A stretch of 49,959 nucleotides of DNA from Leifsonia sp. TF02-11 (GCF_017565305.1 NZ_JAGEKP010000025.1:1-49959); one strand, 5' to 3'; positions 24,362-33,267 are shown, counted from the first letter of the stretch. Numbers and translations: made by a program. The notes: generated by a model not told the origin, from the letters alone.

Positions 24362-26289
24362 CCGTTTCACCGCCACGGCTCACGCTCAACCATATCCAGC
24401 GCCGTTACGGAGAGTCGCAGCAGTGGTTCGCTGTCCGAGAGGCGTCCTTGGTCGTCGAACCGGGCGAATTCCTCGCGATCGTGGGGCGATCCGGATCGGG
24501 AAAGTCGACACTCCTCAACATCATCGGATTGCTCGACTCACGCTGGGAGGGGAGCTACCACCTCGGCGACATTGACGTTCGCGGTCTGAGCGCAACACAG
24601 ATCGATCACCTGCGCAGCACAACCTACGGATTTATCTTCCAGTCCTCCTACGCCAACCCATACGAAAGCACCGAACGAAACGCGACGCTGGCCCTCGCAA
24701 TTCAAGGAGCACCGCTCCGCGAGCAATCCGAAAAGGTCTCGCGAGCGTTAGAAGCCGTGGGCCTTGATCAAAAGGCCGCTGCACTGGCACGGTCACTCTC
24801 CGGTGGGGAACGTCAAAGACTTGCCATCGCGCGGGCCCTTACAACGAATCCTTCGATCATCGTCGCGGACGAGCCCACCGGAAACCTGGACAGCGAGACC
24901 GGCGATCAAGTGATGGAGGCCCTGCTCGAGCTCAATCGACAGGGAGCAACGGTCATCCTCGTCACCCATGATCCGAGGATTGCCGCCTACGCCGACCGAA
25001 CGGTCCGGATGGCTGACGGTGTTCTAGAGATCACGGGGGCAGAAAATTCTGTTGGCTCGAAACTTGACGGACAGGAACGGCCGTCGCTGGCAGTGACTCC
25101 CTCAAAGGAGCGTCGTGGCACACGGTCACGACGGGCATCGGATCGCCTCACTCGGGCGATCAACAACGTGACGTCTCGACCGCTGCGTTCTGTCGCTCTG
25201 ATTGCGGCCTTCGCTCTCGCATTCGCGGGACTCATCGGCGCGGCCGGCATCGGCGCGACTGCCTCGCAGCAGATCGCCGGACGGCTAACGGCCGCAGCTC
25301 GGGACGAGGTTCGGGTGAACGTACCGGCGGGTACATCAGACGAGGAGGCCGCCGCCTGGCTAGACCGACTCGGGGAGCTCCCACATGTCCGAGAGGTCGG
25401 GCAGGTGGCACCCCTCGACGCCAACACCGCACGGACAAGCCGGTTCGCATTCACTTCGGCCAGCGGTAACTCGCCCTTTCAAGGGAGCACCGTGGCCGTT
25501 GATAGTGGACTCTTCGGGGTGCTGGATATCGGAACGTCCCCCCAGAGCCTGAGCAGGCTCTTCTCATCGACCAAGGAACACGTGGCGCTCGTTGGTGCGG
25601 ACGCGGGCGCACAGCTCGGCCTGTCCGACAGGGGCGGAATTGGAGCTGAGGTCTGGGTCAACGGCGAACCGTATACAGTCGTGGGCACTATCACTGCTGC
25701 GCCTCGGGAACCGAACCTCTTGACGAGTGTTGTCGTACCGTTACCGCCTTTTTCGGCCGGTTCTCGACAAATCGTGGTCCGAACTGATCCTGGCTTTGCC
25801 GGACCCTTAGCCAGCGCGATACCGCTCGCTCTCTCCCCGGCATCCCCCGCAGATATCTCAGTCGAGACCGCTGCCGAGCTACGGAACTTGCGGGTAGGAG
25901 TGCAGACCGACCTCAACGGGTTACTCGCCTCGTTGGCGATCGCGCTTCTGGCCCTCGCCATACTTAGCGGCGCCTCAGCGATGTTCATCTCAGTTCAAGC
26001 ACGCACGCAAGAACTTGCGCTAGCCCGGGCCGTGGGACTGGGACAACGCGGCGTAGCGGCAATCTTTCTCTGGGAAGGCGTCGTTATCGGCCTCGCTGGC
26101 GCACTTGCCGGAATCGCAGGCGGATTAGCAATTTCCGTCGCAGTCGCCGCCGCGCGCGGATGGACCGCGATCGCGCCTTGGGAGACGATCGCGATCGCGC
26201 CGGTAGCCGGCGCCGTCTGTGGGGCTCTCGCGGCCTTCCTTCCCGCCGTACGCGCCGCGCGAATTGACCCCGCCGACGCCATTCGATAA
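24358..26289 (+). CDS. MacB-like ABC transporter, ATPase-permease fusion
   Basis: 643 residues. N-terminal ATPase: Walker A GRSGSGKST (about 43-51), signature LSGGERQRLA, Walker B IIVADEPTGNLDS, and the H-loop VTHD. C-terminal FtsX/MacB permease with a membrane segment near 270-290, a large outer domain (about 295-520) and three segments near the end. This mechanotransmission type does not need a transport channel and usually exports peptides or lipoproteins with an adaptor. It probably works with the upstream genes on the I36-like protein. Confidence 0.88.
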   Translation: MTVSPPRLTLNHIQRRYGESQQWFAVREASLVVEPGEFLAIVGRSGSGKSTLLNIIGLLDSRWEGSYHLGDIDVRGLSATQIDHLRSTTYGFIFQSSYANPYESTERNATLALAIQGAPLREQSEKVSRALEAVGLDQKAAALARSLSGGERQRLAIARALTTNPSIIVADEPTGNLDSETGDQVMEALLELNRQGATVILVTHDPRIAAYADRTVRMADGVLEITGAENSVGSKLDGQERPSLAVTPSKERRGTRSRRASDRLTRAINNVTSRPLRSVALIAAFALAFAGLIGAAGIGATASQQIAGRLTAAARDEVRVNVPAGTSDEEAAAWLDRLGELPHVREVGQVAPLDANTARTSRFAFTSASGNSPFQGSTVAVDSGLFGVLDIGTSPQSLSRLFSSTKEHVALVGADAGAQLGLSDRGGIGAEVWVNGEPYTVVGTITAAPREPNLLTSVVVPLPPFSAGSRQIVVRTDPGFAGPLASAIPLALSPASPADISVETAAELRNLRVGVQTDLNGLLASLAIALLALAILSGASAMFISVQARTQELALARAVGLGQRGVAAIFLWEGVVIGLAGALAGIAGGLAISVAVAAARGWTAIAPWETIAIAPVAGAVCGALAAFLPAVRAARIDPADAIR

Positions 26290-26337
26290 TCGCCCAGAGG
26301 CGTGCCACCTCGCCACCCACAGGACTACCCTCGACGC

Positions 26338-26775
26338 ATGAGCGCGAAAGTTCTCACATCCGAGCTGAGTGAAGCCCACACCGAGCGCGGATCACACGGT
26401 GCACTGCTGTGGATGGTTGGGGCGGCTGCCGCGATCTCCGGAACGATCATTTTTCTGATTCAGGCCGATCGCGCAGGCATTGCAGAGGTCCGTGCTTCTC
26501 AATTTGACCCGGCCGCTGCTTCAGCCGCTGCAGACGCGAGGCTGTGGATGTGCGGAGGGATCCTTCTGGCTGTAGTGGGAATCTGCCTCGTTGGCGGGTA
26601 TCTCGCTTCTCGAATGCGGACGTCGTGGCGGCGTCACCAATGGGCCGCCCGCCAAACCGTGCGCCACATGCCGCCGCGATTTGCTCGACAGCTCCGCCAG
26701 CTGGCCGCTCTTCACGACGAAGGAGTTCTTACTGATGCGGAGTACGAGCAGGGCAAGCGAAAGCTCCTAGAGTAG
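26338..26775 (+). CDS. SHOCT-domain membrane protein
   Basis: 145 residues with two membrane segments (about 22-42 and 70-92) and a C-terminal SHOCT motif (about 118-145, LRQLAALHDEGVLTDAEYEQGKRKLLE), a short helical module found at the ends of many bacterial membrane proteins. It follows the ABC gene by 48 bases and may be part of that operon. Function unknown. Confidence 0.7.
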   Translation: MSAKVLTSELSEAHTERGSHGALLWMVGAAAAISGTIIFLIQADRAGIAEVRASQFDPAAASAAADARLWMCGGILLAVVGICLVGGYLASRMRTSWRRHQWAARQTVRHMPPRFARQLRQLAALHDEGVLTDAEYEQGKRKLLE

Positions 26776-27085
26776 GGCAGCCTTGGCGCAGAGCCTGAAT
26801 CCGACCGCGCTGACACCGAAAGCGATCGTTTCTGGGACGCTGAGGCGATCGCTCTCGTCTGTGACTTTGGTCGCTGTGTGGCGGTGTTCTGTTATCGCTG
26901 CGTGGCGGCATCGCTGGTACGTAAGCGGATCCTTCAGCGGGCGGGTACGACATCTCCGACCGTGCGGGGCAGATGCGGTCGAGGCGTGCGTGGATGGAGG
27001 GCCTGTTGGCGTGCATTCATGAGGCGTGCCATTTGCGTGGGCGTATCGCGCGGCTGAGCCAGGAGGGCGAAGCGTTGCGCATCAC
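26776..27085. other. Gap between the ABC and metal modules
   Basis: About 310 bp with no intact gene. Plus-strand positions 26925-27092 read as an open stretch ending LLACIHEACHLRGRIARLSQEGEALRITY before a stop. It looks like the C-terminal end of a broken protein, but there is no start codon with a ribosome site and the upstream frame is closed. It marks a likely junction where cargo was joined to the plasmid. Confidence 0.3.
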
Positions 27086-27748
27086 CTACTGATCGTGGTC
27101 GCTCCCGTCCTCTAGCACCATTCCAACAGATGTCGCGCAGGCATCGCCTTTCCAAGCCTCCAGCCCTTCACGCAGTGCGAAAACCGCGATGACGAGGCCC
27201 GCGATCGGGTCTGCCCACCACCAGCCGAAGGCGCTGTTCAGAACAAGCCCGATCAGCACCGCTGCTGACAGGTAGGTACAGATCAATGTCTGTTTGGAGT
27301 CGGCAACCGCTGTCGCAGAACCGATTTCCTTCCCAGCGCGACGCTCGGCGAGGGAAAGGAAGGGCATGATCACGACACTGACCGCGGTGAGGATGATCCC
27401 AAACGGTGAGTGTTTTACATTGACAGCTCCGACCAGGGCCAGCAGCGAGCTCACGGTTACGTAGGCCGCGAGCGTGAAGAACGCGACCGCGATGACGCGC
27501 AGCGTGCCCTTCTCCCATCGCTCCGGATCTTTCCGAGTGAATTGCCAGGCGACCGCGACAGCGGAGAGCACCTCGATGGTTGAGTCCAAGCCGAAGCCGA
27601 CGAGTGCGGCTGAGGATGCGGCGCTTCCGGCGGTGATCGCGACGACGGCCTCGATGAGGTTGTACCCGATTGTGATCGATACGATCCATCGGATTCGTCG
27701 ACGCAGAACGCCGCGGCGGGCGTCTGTGAGTGCGGTCGCCGTCGTCAT
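27086..27748 (-). CDS. Cation diffusion facilitator (CDF) metal transporter
   Basis: 220 residues. About six membrane segments, with the CDF metal sites visible as LVGFGLDSTIEVLSA and AVADSKQTLICTYLS. It lacks the usual C-terminal cytoplasmic domain. This short type exports divalent metals (for example cadmium, zinc or cobalt). The ATG at 27748 overlaps the stop of the CmtR-like regulator by four bases, so the sensor controls it. A longer frame to 27778 is rejected because it runs into the regulator's metal-binding tail. Confidence 0.85.
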   Translation of the reverse strand: MTTATALTDARRGVLRRRIRWIVSITIGYNLIEAVVAITAGSAASSAALVGFGLDSTIEVLSAVAVAWQFTRKDPERWEKGTLRVIAVAFFTLAAYVTVSSLLALVGAVNVKHSPFGIILTAVSVVIMPFLSLAERRAGKEIGSATAVADSKQTLICTYLSAAVLIGLVLNSAFGWWWADPIAGLVIAVFALREGLEAWKGDACATSVGMVLEDGSDHDQ

Positions 27749-28089
27749 GTGCAGTTGCACTCCTCGCCCTCGCAGCACCCGGGTTCAACGTAGAGGACCA
27801 CCCGAAGCAGCTCATCCAGTGCAGGGGCGATGTGCCCATCGGCAAGTCGGTACCAGGTGCGTCGGCCATCCGGGATGGCCTCGACCAGGCCGCAGCCGCG
27901 CAGACAGGCCAGCTGATTCGACATCACCTGACGGCTCACGTCCAGGGCGTCCGCGAGGTCAGATGGATAGGCGGGTGCTTCCCGCAGGGCCAGCAGGATA
28001 CCCACTCGTGTGGGGTCGGACAGCGCGTGGCCGAAGCGGGCGAGAGCGGCGGTGTGTGTGATGGTCGCCGCCGGCATGACGATGCTCAT
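27745..28089 (-). CDS. CmtR-type ArsR-family metal sensor
   Basis: 114 residues with a winged helix (SDLADALDVSRQVMSNQLACLRGCGLV). The cysteine pair in LACLRGCG matches the metal ligands of mycobacterial CmtR, a cadmium/lead sensor, and the cysteine-rich tail CCEGEECNC could supply more ligands. It would release its operator on metal binding and allow expression of the CDF pump. The first ATG at 28089 is chosen; ATG 28077 is possible. Confidence 0.85.
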   Translation of the reverse strand: MSIVMPAATITHTAALARFGHALSDPTRVGILLALREAPAYPSDLADALDVSRQVMSNQLACLRGCGLVEAIPDGRRTWYRLADGHIAPALDELLRVVLYVEPGCCEGEECNCT

Positions 28090-28098
28090 TCCACCAAT

Positions 28099-28132
28099 GT
28101 ACAGCGAATGCTGAATTAATGCATCGCTGTAC
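28099..28132. promoter_or_regulatory. Operator of the CmtR-like regulator
   Basis: GTACAGCGA (28099-28107) and TCGCTGTAC (28124-28132) form a perfect 9-bp inverted repeat around an AT-rich centre, ten bases upstream of the regulator start and before the ccsB stop. Typical size and place for an ArsR-family operator. Confidence 0.75.
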
Positions 28133-28154
28133 TGTTGCCCTCCGGGGCTTGGAC

Positions 28155-29150
28155 TTACAGTCCCGAGTAGGTGTGCAGGCCCTTGAAGAAGACATTGACG
28201 ATACCGAAGTTGAACAGCACGGCGGCGAAGCCGATGATCGCGAGCCACGCGGAGCGAGAGCCACGCCAGCCGCGCGTGGCGCGGGCGTGGATGTAGCCGG
28301 CGTAGATCACCCAGATGATGAACGTCCAGACCTCCTTCGTGTCCCAACCCCAGTAGCGACCCCAGGCTGCGGAGGCCCAGATGGCTCCAGCGATGAGCGT
28401 GAACGTCCAGGCGATGAAGCCGACGATGTTGATCCGATAGGCGAGGTTCTCTAGCGCGACCGAGTCTGGCAGGGTAGCCAGGAACCGGAATTGCTGCGGA
28501 AGAAACTCCTTGACCTGGCCTTCACGCCGGTACTGCAGCAGTTGGAGTCCGGATAGCGCGAATCCCAGGGCGAAGAACGCGGTCCCCAGGACGGCGACGA
28601 TGATGTGGATGACCAACCAGTAGGACTGGAGCGCCGGCTGCAGGGGAACGACAGGAACGTAGTACCGCAACAGTGCCACGCCTTGCAGCACAAGCACCAG
28701 GCCGACGATGAACGTGCCAAGGTACTTGATGTCCCACTTGAGGTTGGCGAGCAGGAAGACACCAACGATGACCAACGTGCCGGTCATCGAGAACTCCCAC
28801 ATGTTTGCCCAGGGAACTCGGGCCGCAGCGACGCCGCGCAGCACCGTCGCGATGAGATGGAAGGCGAAGCCCGCGATCGTCAGACCGAATGCCCATCGTG
28901 TGACGCCGCGGGCGGCGCGGGACGGCGCTCCTTTCGATTTGGTCGACTGCTCGCTGGATTCCTCGCCGATGACAACGGTCGTCGGTGGCTGTGTTGCCGC
29001 GATCCGTCGTGCGACCGCGCTGGGGACGGTCGTTGTCGCTTCGGCTCCGCGTCTGGCCAGGTCGATGGAGAAGACCACGAAAGCCGCCGTGTAGAAGCCC
29101 ATCGCGACGTAGAGTGCCACCGTCGAGAGTGCGGAGAGGGTCCCGGTCAT
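28155..29150 (-). CDS. ccsB: CcsB/ResC-like cytochrome c biogenesis protein
   Basis: 331 residues with about eight membrane segments and the haem-handling WWD-type signature WGRYWGWDTKEVW, plus conserved histidines (VIHIIV, YIHAR). CcsB with a CcsA/ResB partner attaches haem to cytochrome c outside the membrane; here no ResB partner is present, so it may serve another haem or thiol task or assist the host system. The ATG overlaps the lspA stop by four bases. Confidence 0.85.
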   Translation of the reverse strand: MTGTLSALSTVALYVAMGFYTAAFVVFSIDLARRGAEATTTVPSAVARRIAATQPPTTVVIGEESSEQSTKSKGAPSRAARGVTRWAFGLTIAGFAFHLIATVLRGVAAARVPWANMWEFSMTGTLVIVGVFLLANLKWDIKYLGTFIVGLVLVLQGVALLRYYVPVVPLQPALQSYWLVIHIIVAVLGTAFFALGFALSGLQLLQYRREGQVKEFLPQQFRFLATLPDSVALENLAYRINIVGFIAWTFTLIAGAIWASAAWGRYWGWDTKEVWTFIIWVIYAGYIHARATRGWRGSRSAWLAIIGFAAVLFNFGIVNVFFKGLHTYSGL

Positions 29151-29722
29151 GCGCCGGTCACCGTGTCGTGAACGGTCGCCGCCGCGACGCCCTGCGCGCG
29201 GCGGTTTTGGACAGTTGCGGCAACTACCGCGGCCGCGATGCCGCCCACAGTGAAGACGTCGGCGAGGTTAAAGATGGCGAACCAGCTGACGGAGAGGTAG
29301 TCGACCACGGCACCGCTGAGGACGCCGTGCTCTCCTCGGAGCGCGCGGTCGACCATGTTGCCCCAGCCGCCACCGGCGGCGATCGCGAGCAGTATTGTCA
29401 CCGTCGGGTTCTCCCGACGAATCACTCGTCGGATGATCCAGGCCGTGAGGACGGTCAGGACGATGAGGATTCCGGCCGCCAACAGGGGGCCGACTCGGGC
29501 GCCGAGCCCGAACGCCGCTCCAGCGTTCAGGACCAGATTGAGATCCAGGCTGGGGATCACCGTCGGCACGGGCTGGCCATACGGGAGTGAAAGGATGGCG
29601 ATGCCCTTGACTGCCTGGTCTACAGCAATCGCGAGAAGGCCTGCGGACAGCGCACGCAACGCCACGCGTCGACGGTCGACGTCTCCAGTGGTCGCCGTCT
29701 CTACGGCTTGTTCGGTCAACAT
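29147..29722 (-). CDS. lspA: Signal peptidase II
   Basis: 191 residues with four membrane segments and the LspA signatures DQAVKG, NAGAAFGLG, GGGWGNMVDRA and VVDYL...WFAIFNLADVF, including both catalytic aspartates (in MVDR and NLAD). It cleaves signal sequences of lipoproteins. A plasmid copy in a metal cargo operon next to a lipoprotein gene suggests a dedicated client. It overlaps the lipoprotein gene upstream by seven bases. Confidence 0.92.
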   Translation of the reverse strand: MLTEQAVETATTGDVDRRRVALRALSAGLLAIAVDQAVKGIAILSLPYGQPVPTVIPSLDLNLVLNAGAAFGLGARVGPLLAAGILIVLTVLTAWIIRRVIRRENPTVTILLAIAAGGGWGNMVDRALRGEHGVLSGAVVDYLSVSWFAIFNLADVFTVGGIAAAVVAATVQNRRAQGVAAATVHDTVTGA

Positions 29723-30141
29723 AGGGTGGTCAGCGCCTTCATCTGTTCGGAGAGCTTCTTGGTGAGCACGTCCGAGCTGGTGCCCGTCGACGACCCGGTG
29801 GATTCCGCTTTCAAGACGGGGATGAGTTTGTCGATGGTGTCGACCACGTTCTGCACGGCAGTCTGCTGCTTCCCCGCGGGCAGTTGATCGGCGATCGGCG
29901 CCAGGATCGTCCGGGCGGCCTTCAGCTGGTCGAGGGCCGCCGCGGGGTCGAGCACCGCGGACTTCAAGGCGGCATCGATGTCGGATGCCACCTTGTCGGT
30001 GATCGGGGTGACCAAGGGGCAGGCGGCGTTCTGCGCTTGCTTGGATACGGTGTCCCCGATCGAGCAGCCGGAGAGCAACAGGGGTGCCGCCAATGCGACC
30101 GCTGTAGCGGCGATGAGGACGGGCCGGTTAGTAGTGGACAT
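29716..30141 (-). CDS. Lipoprotein of the envelope operon
   Basis: 141 residues with a lipobox (LLLSGC) and a helical mature part with cysteines at CPL and at the very C-terminus (TTLC), which could be joined by the DsbA protein encoded upstream. Its gene overlaps lspA, which suggests it is a substrate of that peptidase. No family recognised. Confidence 0.75.
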   Translation of the reverse strand: MSTTNRPVLIAATAVALAAPLLLSGCSIGDTVSKQAQNAACPLVTPITDKVASDIDAALKSAVLDPAAALDQLKAARTILAPIADQLPAGKQQTAVQNVVDTIDKLIPVLKAESTGSSTGTSSDVLTKKLSEQMKALTTLC

Positions 30142-30154
30142 GATTCTTCTCGAT

Positions 30155-30397
30155 TCAGCGGGTTGGTCGATGACGCTTGATGATCCGAATGAGGGTGTCG
30201 ATGTCGTCGCTGAGTGCCTCGAGCTCCACGTCAGAGTCTGCGGGCCTGCGGCGGAGGAGGACCTGGAGCTGGACGGAGGCCGCGGTCGCTGCTTCGATCA
30301 GCTCCCGGTACACGGCTGCCGGGATGGTCTCGTGTGCTTCTGGTGTCCTCCACAGCCGTTGCATCTGGCGGCGGATCCGGCGGTCGCCCAACATCAT
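30155..30397 (-). CDS. Small basic helical protein
   Basis: 80 residues, Arg-rich and helical (IRRQMQRLWRTPEAHETIPAAVYRE), with no signal sequence. It overlaps the end of the DsbA gene (ATGATG) and is followed closely by the lipoprotein gene, so it is part of the operon. Function unknown. Confidence 0.6.
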   Translation of the reverse strand: MMLGDRRIRRQMQRLWRTPEAHETIPAAVYRELIEAATAASVQLQVLLRRRPADSDVELEALSDDIDTLIRIIKRHRPTR

Positions 30398-31089
30398 CGC
30401 CGCCACGCCTTCTCCAGCTCGGCGGCGAATTGCTCTGTGGAGGTCAGCGTGAGCTTCTCGCCGTTCAGGAAGAACGTTGGTGTACCCGCCACACCCAGCT
30501 GGACACCGTCGGTTTGATCCTTCATCACCCGGATCCGGAGTGTCGGGTCGGCGATGTCTTTGTCGTACTGGCGCATGTCCAGGCCGAGCGACTCGGCCAC
30601 AGATCGCAGAACAGTCGACTGGTCATCCTGTCGTTCGGCCCACTGCGTCTGAGTTTGGAAGAGCTTCGAGTACATCTCGGTGAACTTGCCTTGACGGCCG
30701 GCTGCTTCGGCAGCCATCGCCGCGTTCATCGCGTTCTTGTGACTCGGGATGGGGAAGTAGCGAGCGATGAATGTGACACGGTCCTTGTACTGCTCACGCA
30801 GCTGCTCGACCACGGGGTAGGCGGCGCCGCAGGCTTCGCACTCGAAGTCGAGGAATTCCACCACCGTCACCTTGTCCGTCGGCGCCTTCTGCAGGATTCG
30901 GCTGTCGGCTCGCACTACGGCGGGCGCTGCGTCCTGTTTCGATGCCGATTGCGCCCGGCCGACGAGCACGATGACGATCACGACGATGAAGGCGAGCGCG
31001 ATGACGATGGTGTTGGCCCAGAATCGCGCGGAAAGCCGGCGGGTCGGCTGTGGCTTCCGGCGTGGCTGTTTCGGCATGGTGGTACTCAT
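30394..31089 (-). CDS. DsbA-family thiol-disulfide oxidoreductase
   Basis: 231 residues. A membrane anchor (about 23-45) is followed by a thioredoxin fold with active-site CEAC in FLDFECEACGAAYP and the cis-proline loop GVAGTPTFF. It would form or isomerise disulfides in exported proteins outside the membrane. Neighbouring exported proteins with cysteines are likely clients. The gene overlaps the M23 gene upstream by four bases. Confidence 0.88.
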   Translation of the reverse strand: MSTTMPKQPRRKPQPTRRLSARFWANTIVIALAFIVVIVIVLVGRAQSASKQDAAPAVVRADSRILQKAPTDKVTVVEFLDFECEACGAAYPVVEQLREQYKDRVTFIARYFPIPSHKNAMNAAMAAEAAGRQGKFTEMYSKLFQTQTQWAERQDDQSTVLRSVAESLGLDMRQYDKDIADPTLRIRVMKDQTDGVQLGVAGTPTFFLNGEKLTLTSTEQFAAELEKAWRR

Positions 31090-31928
31090 CTCGCTCGTGC
31101 TCGGAGCCAGGAGTACGGGTCGATCGGTGTCTCGCCGTTCGCCCAGATCTCCAGGTGGAGGTGATTGCCGGTGCTGGCGCCCGTCGTGCCGACCCGTCCG
31201 ATGATCTGGCCAGCCGCGATGCGGTCGCCGGCCCGGACCTGCAACGACCCGAACTGCATGTGCGCGTAGAGGCTTGCGAATCGCTCACCATTGACCCGGT
31301 GGTCGATGATCACATTCACGCCGAACCCGACATCGGACTCTTCGGCGGAACGGACCACGCCGTCAGCGATCGCGGCGATCTTGGTGCCGCCGCCGGGGGT
31401 CATGTCCAGGCCCTTGTGGTTGCTGGAGCACCCGGAGCAGGGCGCGGAGCGCGACCCATAGCCGTCGCTGATCGGGACATCGCCGGCGAACGGCCACTGG
31501 ATCGGGCCAAGCGTGTTGCCCACGAGAGTGCCCGCGGGGTCCGTTCGCGCCGCAGCCTTGAGTTCGGCTTCTGAGGTCGCGCTGGGTGCGTCACGATTCA
31601 CCGGAACGGCTGCGCCGCCGGTCTGCCCGATAGCCTGCGGCACACCCGCGACGATGGTGTCGGCCACCGTTTCGAGGGCGCCGTCAGGTTGTACAGCTTC
31701 GGCTGGAACCGAGGTCGCCACGCTCAAAGTCACGGCGAAGACGGCCCCCGCCAGAGGAAGTAGCAGGGAACGGCGGGCAGGCCGACCCTTGGAGCGCGGC
31801 CGGCTGCGGCGTCGCCGTCTTGGGACGCTCCGTTCAGCGGAGAGAGCCTCACGACGTGATCGAGGTTCAGCGGGGGCGGGGGTGAAGGTTGCGCGGCGAA
31901 CCGGCCGCGCGCGGCGGGTGATGAGCAT
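31086..31928 (-). CDS. Peptidase M23 cell-wall hydrolase
   Basis: 280 residues. A basic start (about 1-55) and membrane signal (about 55-80) precede a linker and an M23 LytM-type domain with zinc ligands in NHKGLDMTPG and HLHLEIW, and the conserved YAHM. It probably trims or remodels peptidoglycan. In this operon it may aid assembly of exported metal-handling proteins, by inference. Confidence 0.85.
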   Translation of the reverse strand: MLITRRARPVRRATFTPAPAEPRSRREALSAERSVPRRRRRSRPRSKGRPARRSLLLPLAGAVFAVTLSVATSVPAEAVQPDGALETVADTIVAGVPQAIGQTGGAAVPVNRDAPSATSEAELKAAARTDPAGTLVGNTLGPIQWPFAGDVPISDGYGSRSAPCSGCSSNHKGLDMTPGGGTKIAAIADGVVRSAEESDVGFGVNVIIDHRVNGERFASLYAHMQFGSLQVRAGDRIAAGQIIGRVGTTGASTGNHLHLEIWANGETPIDPYSWLRARAR

Positions 31929-32003
31929 TTAGGGTTTCCGGACTCGGCCCTATGCGGGCACGGACAAGAACGACGAGGGCACCGTGGGTGCGCGAAAGTG
32001 TCG

Positions 32004-32417
32004 TCAGGTCCGGCTTATGGCCAGAGATTCCAGAGAAGGCGCGAGTGGTCGCTCGAGCTGCAATGACGCGCCCAGGCGTCGCACGACGCGCAGAAGAGTC
32101 AGGCGGACGTCTCGTCGCAGCAAACCCACGAACAGGGCTAGAGCTAAGGCGGCCGCAGCAAGTCCGAGGACGCACCCCAGGACCAGCACCTGGTCGTGTG
32201 GGACGCCGTTCTCTGATGAAGCGAGCGCGGCGGCGGCGGCTTTTGCTGCTGCCGGAGCGGCGTTGCCCTCAATGGCGGATGCCGCGGGCCCGGCGGTTTC
32301 GTTGACCGGGTGTGCCGTTTCGAACATGTGCGCCAGCAGCAGAGCGAACACGACGGTGAGCGCTGCGACGGCGAGGACGACCCAGCGTCGGATTCCTCTT
32401 GCACTCAGCGCGTTCAC
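32004..32417 (-). CDS. Small membrane protein (DUF6153-like)
   Basis: 137 residues with two membrane segments (about 12-30 and 76-98), His-containing stretches between them (HMFETAHPV and VPHDQVLVLGCVLG), and a basic tail. The layout resembles proteins named DUF6153 that occur in actinobacterial copper loci (from memory, unverified). It is the first gene of the envelope operon, with the likely promoter in 32418-32574, a gap where I see no other feature. Confidence 0.6.
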   Translation of the reverse strand: MNALSARGIRRWVVLAVAALTVVFALLLAHMFETAHPVNETAGPAASAIEGNAAPAAAKAAAAALASSENGVPHDQVLVLGCVLGLAAAALALALFVGLLRRDVRLTLLRVVRRLGASLQLERPLAPSLESLAISRT

Positions 32418-32574
32418 CTCACCTCCACGGTCACAGTTCGATAACAGCCAGCTTTTGGTGGGAAGCGTAGCAAACGGCTCCTGACTGCCGCATCCGAGTC
32501 GCGTCCGCGATCAGCCGACTCTCAGACGAGGCCCCTACGCTCCGGCAACCATACCGACCAGAAGGGTAAGAACC

Positions 32575-32886
32575 ATGAAATGTCCCGTTGACGGCGAGAC
32601 ACTCCTGCTCTCCGATCGCTCCGGAATCGAGATCGACTACTGTCCCGCCTGCCGAGGCGTTTGGCTGGATCGGGGCGAGCTCGACAAGATCATCGAACGC
32701 TCACTGACCCAGAGCCCATCGACTGGATACGCCGCCCCGGCTGACCCGCAAGGATGGTCGGACCCGAATCGATCCGGACATCACAACAAGAGCGGCCACG
32801 GAAACGCCGGCCACGGTAACTCCGGCCACAACGGCTACGGCAACAAGCGCCGCGGTGGCTGGCTGGGGGATCTCTTCGGCGACTAG
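32575..32886 (+). CDS. zf-TFIIB domain protein
   Basis: 103 residues. The N-terminal half is a TFIIB-like zinc ribbon: MKCPVDG, then YCPACRGVWLDRGELDKI. The C-terminal half is Gly/His/Asn-rich repeats (HHNKSGHGNAGHGNSGHNG), possibly binding metal. The GGGTAAG site before the ATG is weak. It converges with the ArsR-type gene, overlapping at their 3' ends by four bases. Confidence 0.8.
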   Translation: MKCPVDGETLLLSDRSGIEIDYCPACRGVWLDRGELDKIIERSLTQSPSTGYAAPADPQGWSDPNRSGHHNKSGHGNAGHGNSGHNGYGNKRRGGWLGDLFGD

Positions 32887-33197
32887 TCGCCGCCCGGCTG
32901 GGCGTGGCCGAGGTGCAGCAGTGCCTGGTCGAAGAACTCGACGACGTGGTCATCGAACAGCCGGTAGGTGATGGAGCGTCCGTCGCGGTCGCCGATGACG
33001 AGCTTTGCCTGGCGGAGGATGCGCAGGTGGTTCGATAGCGTCGCCTGTCCGATCTCCAGCTCCTCCGCCAAGACGGTCACGCTCGATGGACTCTGCCGAA
33101 GTCTGGCGAGCACGCGCAAGCGCGTCGGCGATGCCAGGCCATGGAAGACCTCCGCCAGCTCGCCGGCGCTCTCGATGTTCAACGTCAATTCGTCCAC
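32883..33197 (-). CDS. ArsR/SmtB-type metal sensor
   Basis: 104 residues: winged helix ELEIGQATLSNHLRILRQAKLV with the wing GDRDGRSITYRLFDDHVVEFFDQALLHLGH. The C-terminal helix contains Asp and His residues (DDHVVEF, HLGH) in the place of the zinc-sensing alpha5 site of SmtB/CzrA. No cysteine is present, favouring zinc, cobalt or nickel. It diverges from the CDF gene, which it probably controls. Confidence 0.85.
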   Translation of the reverse strand: MDELTLNIESAGELAEVFHGLASPTRLRVLARLRQSPSSVTVLAEELEIGQATLSNHLRILRQAKLVIGDRDGRSITYRLFDDHVVEFFDQALLHLGHAQPGGD

Positions 33198-33267
33198 GAC
33201 TCGCTCCTCGATTCTTCATCGTACCGAGAACGGTTCTGATTACGGTTCTCAACTACATTAACTAATT

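Noticed and set aside
26925-27092. A gene encoding the GLLACIHEACHLRGRI... stretch
   Set aside because: No start codon with a ribosome site, closed frame upstream, and an unrecognised family; noted only as a possible broken remnant.
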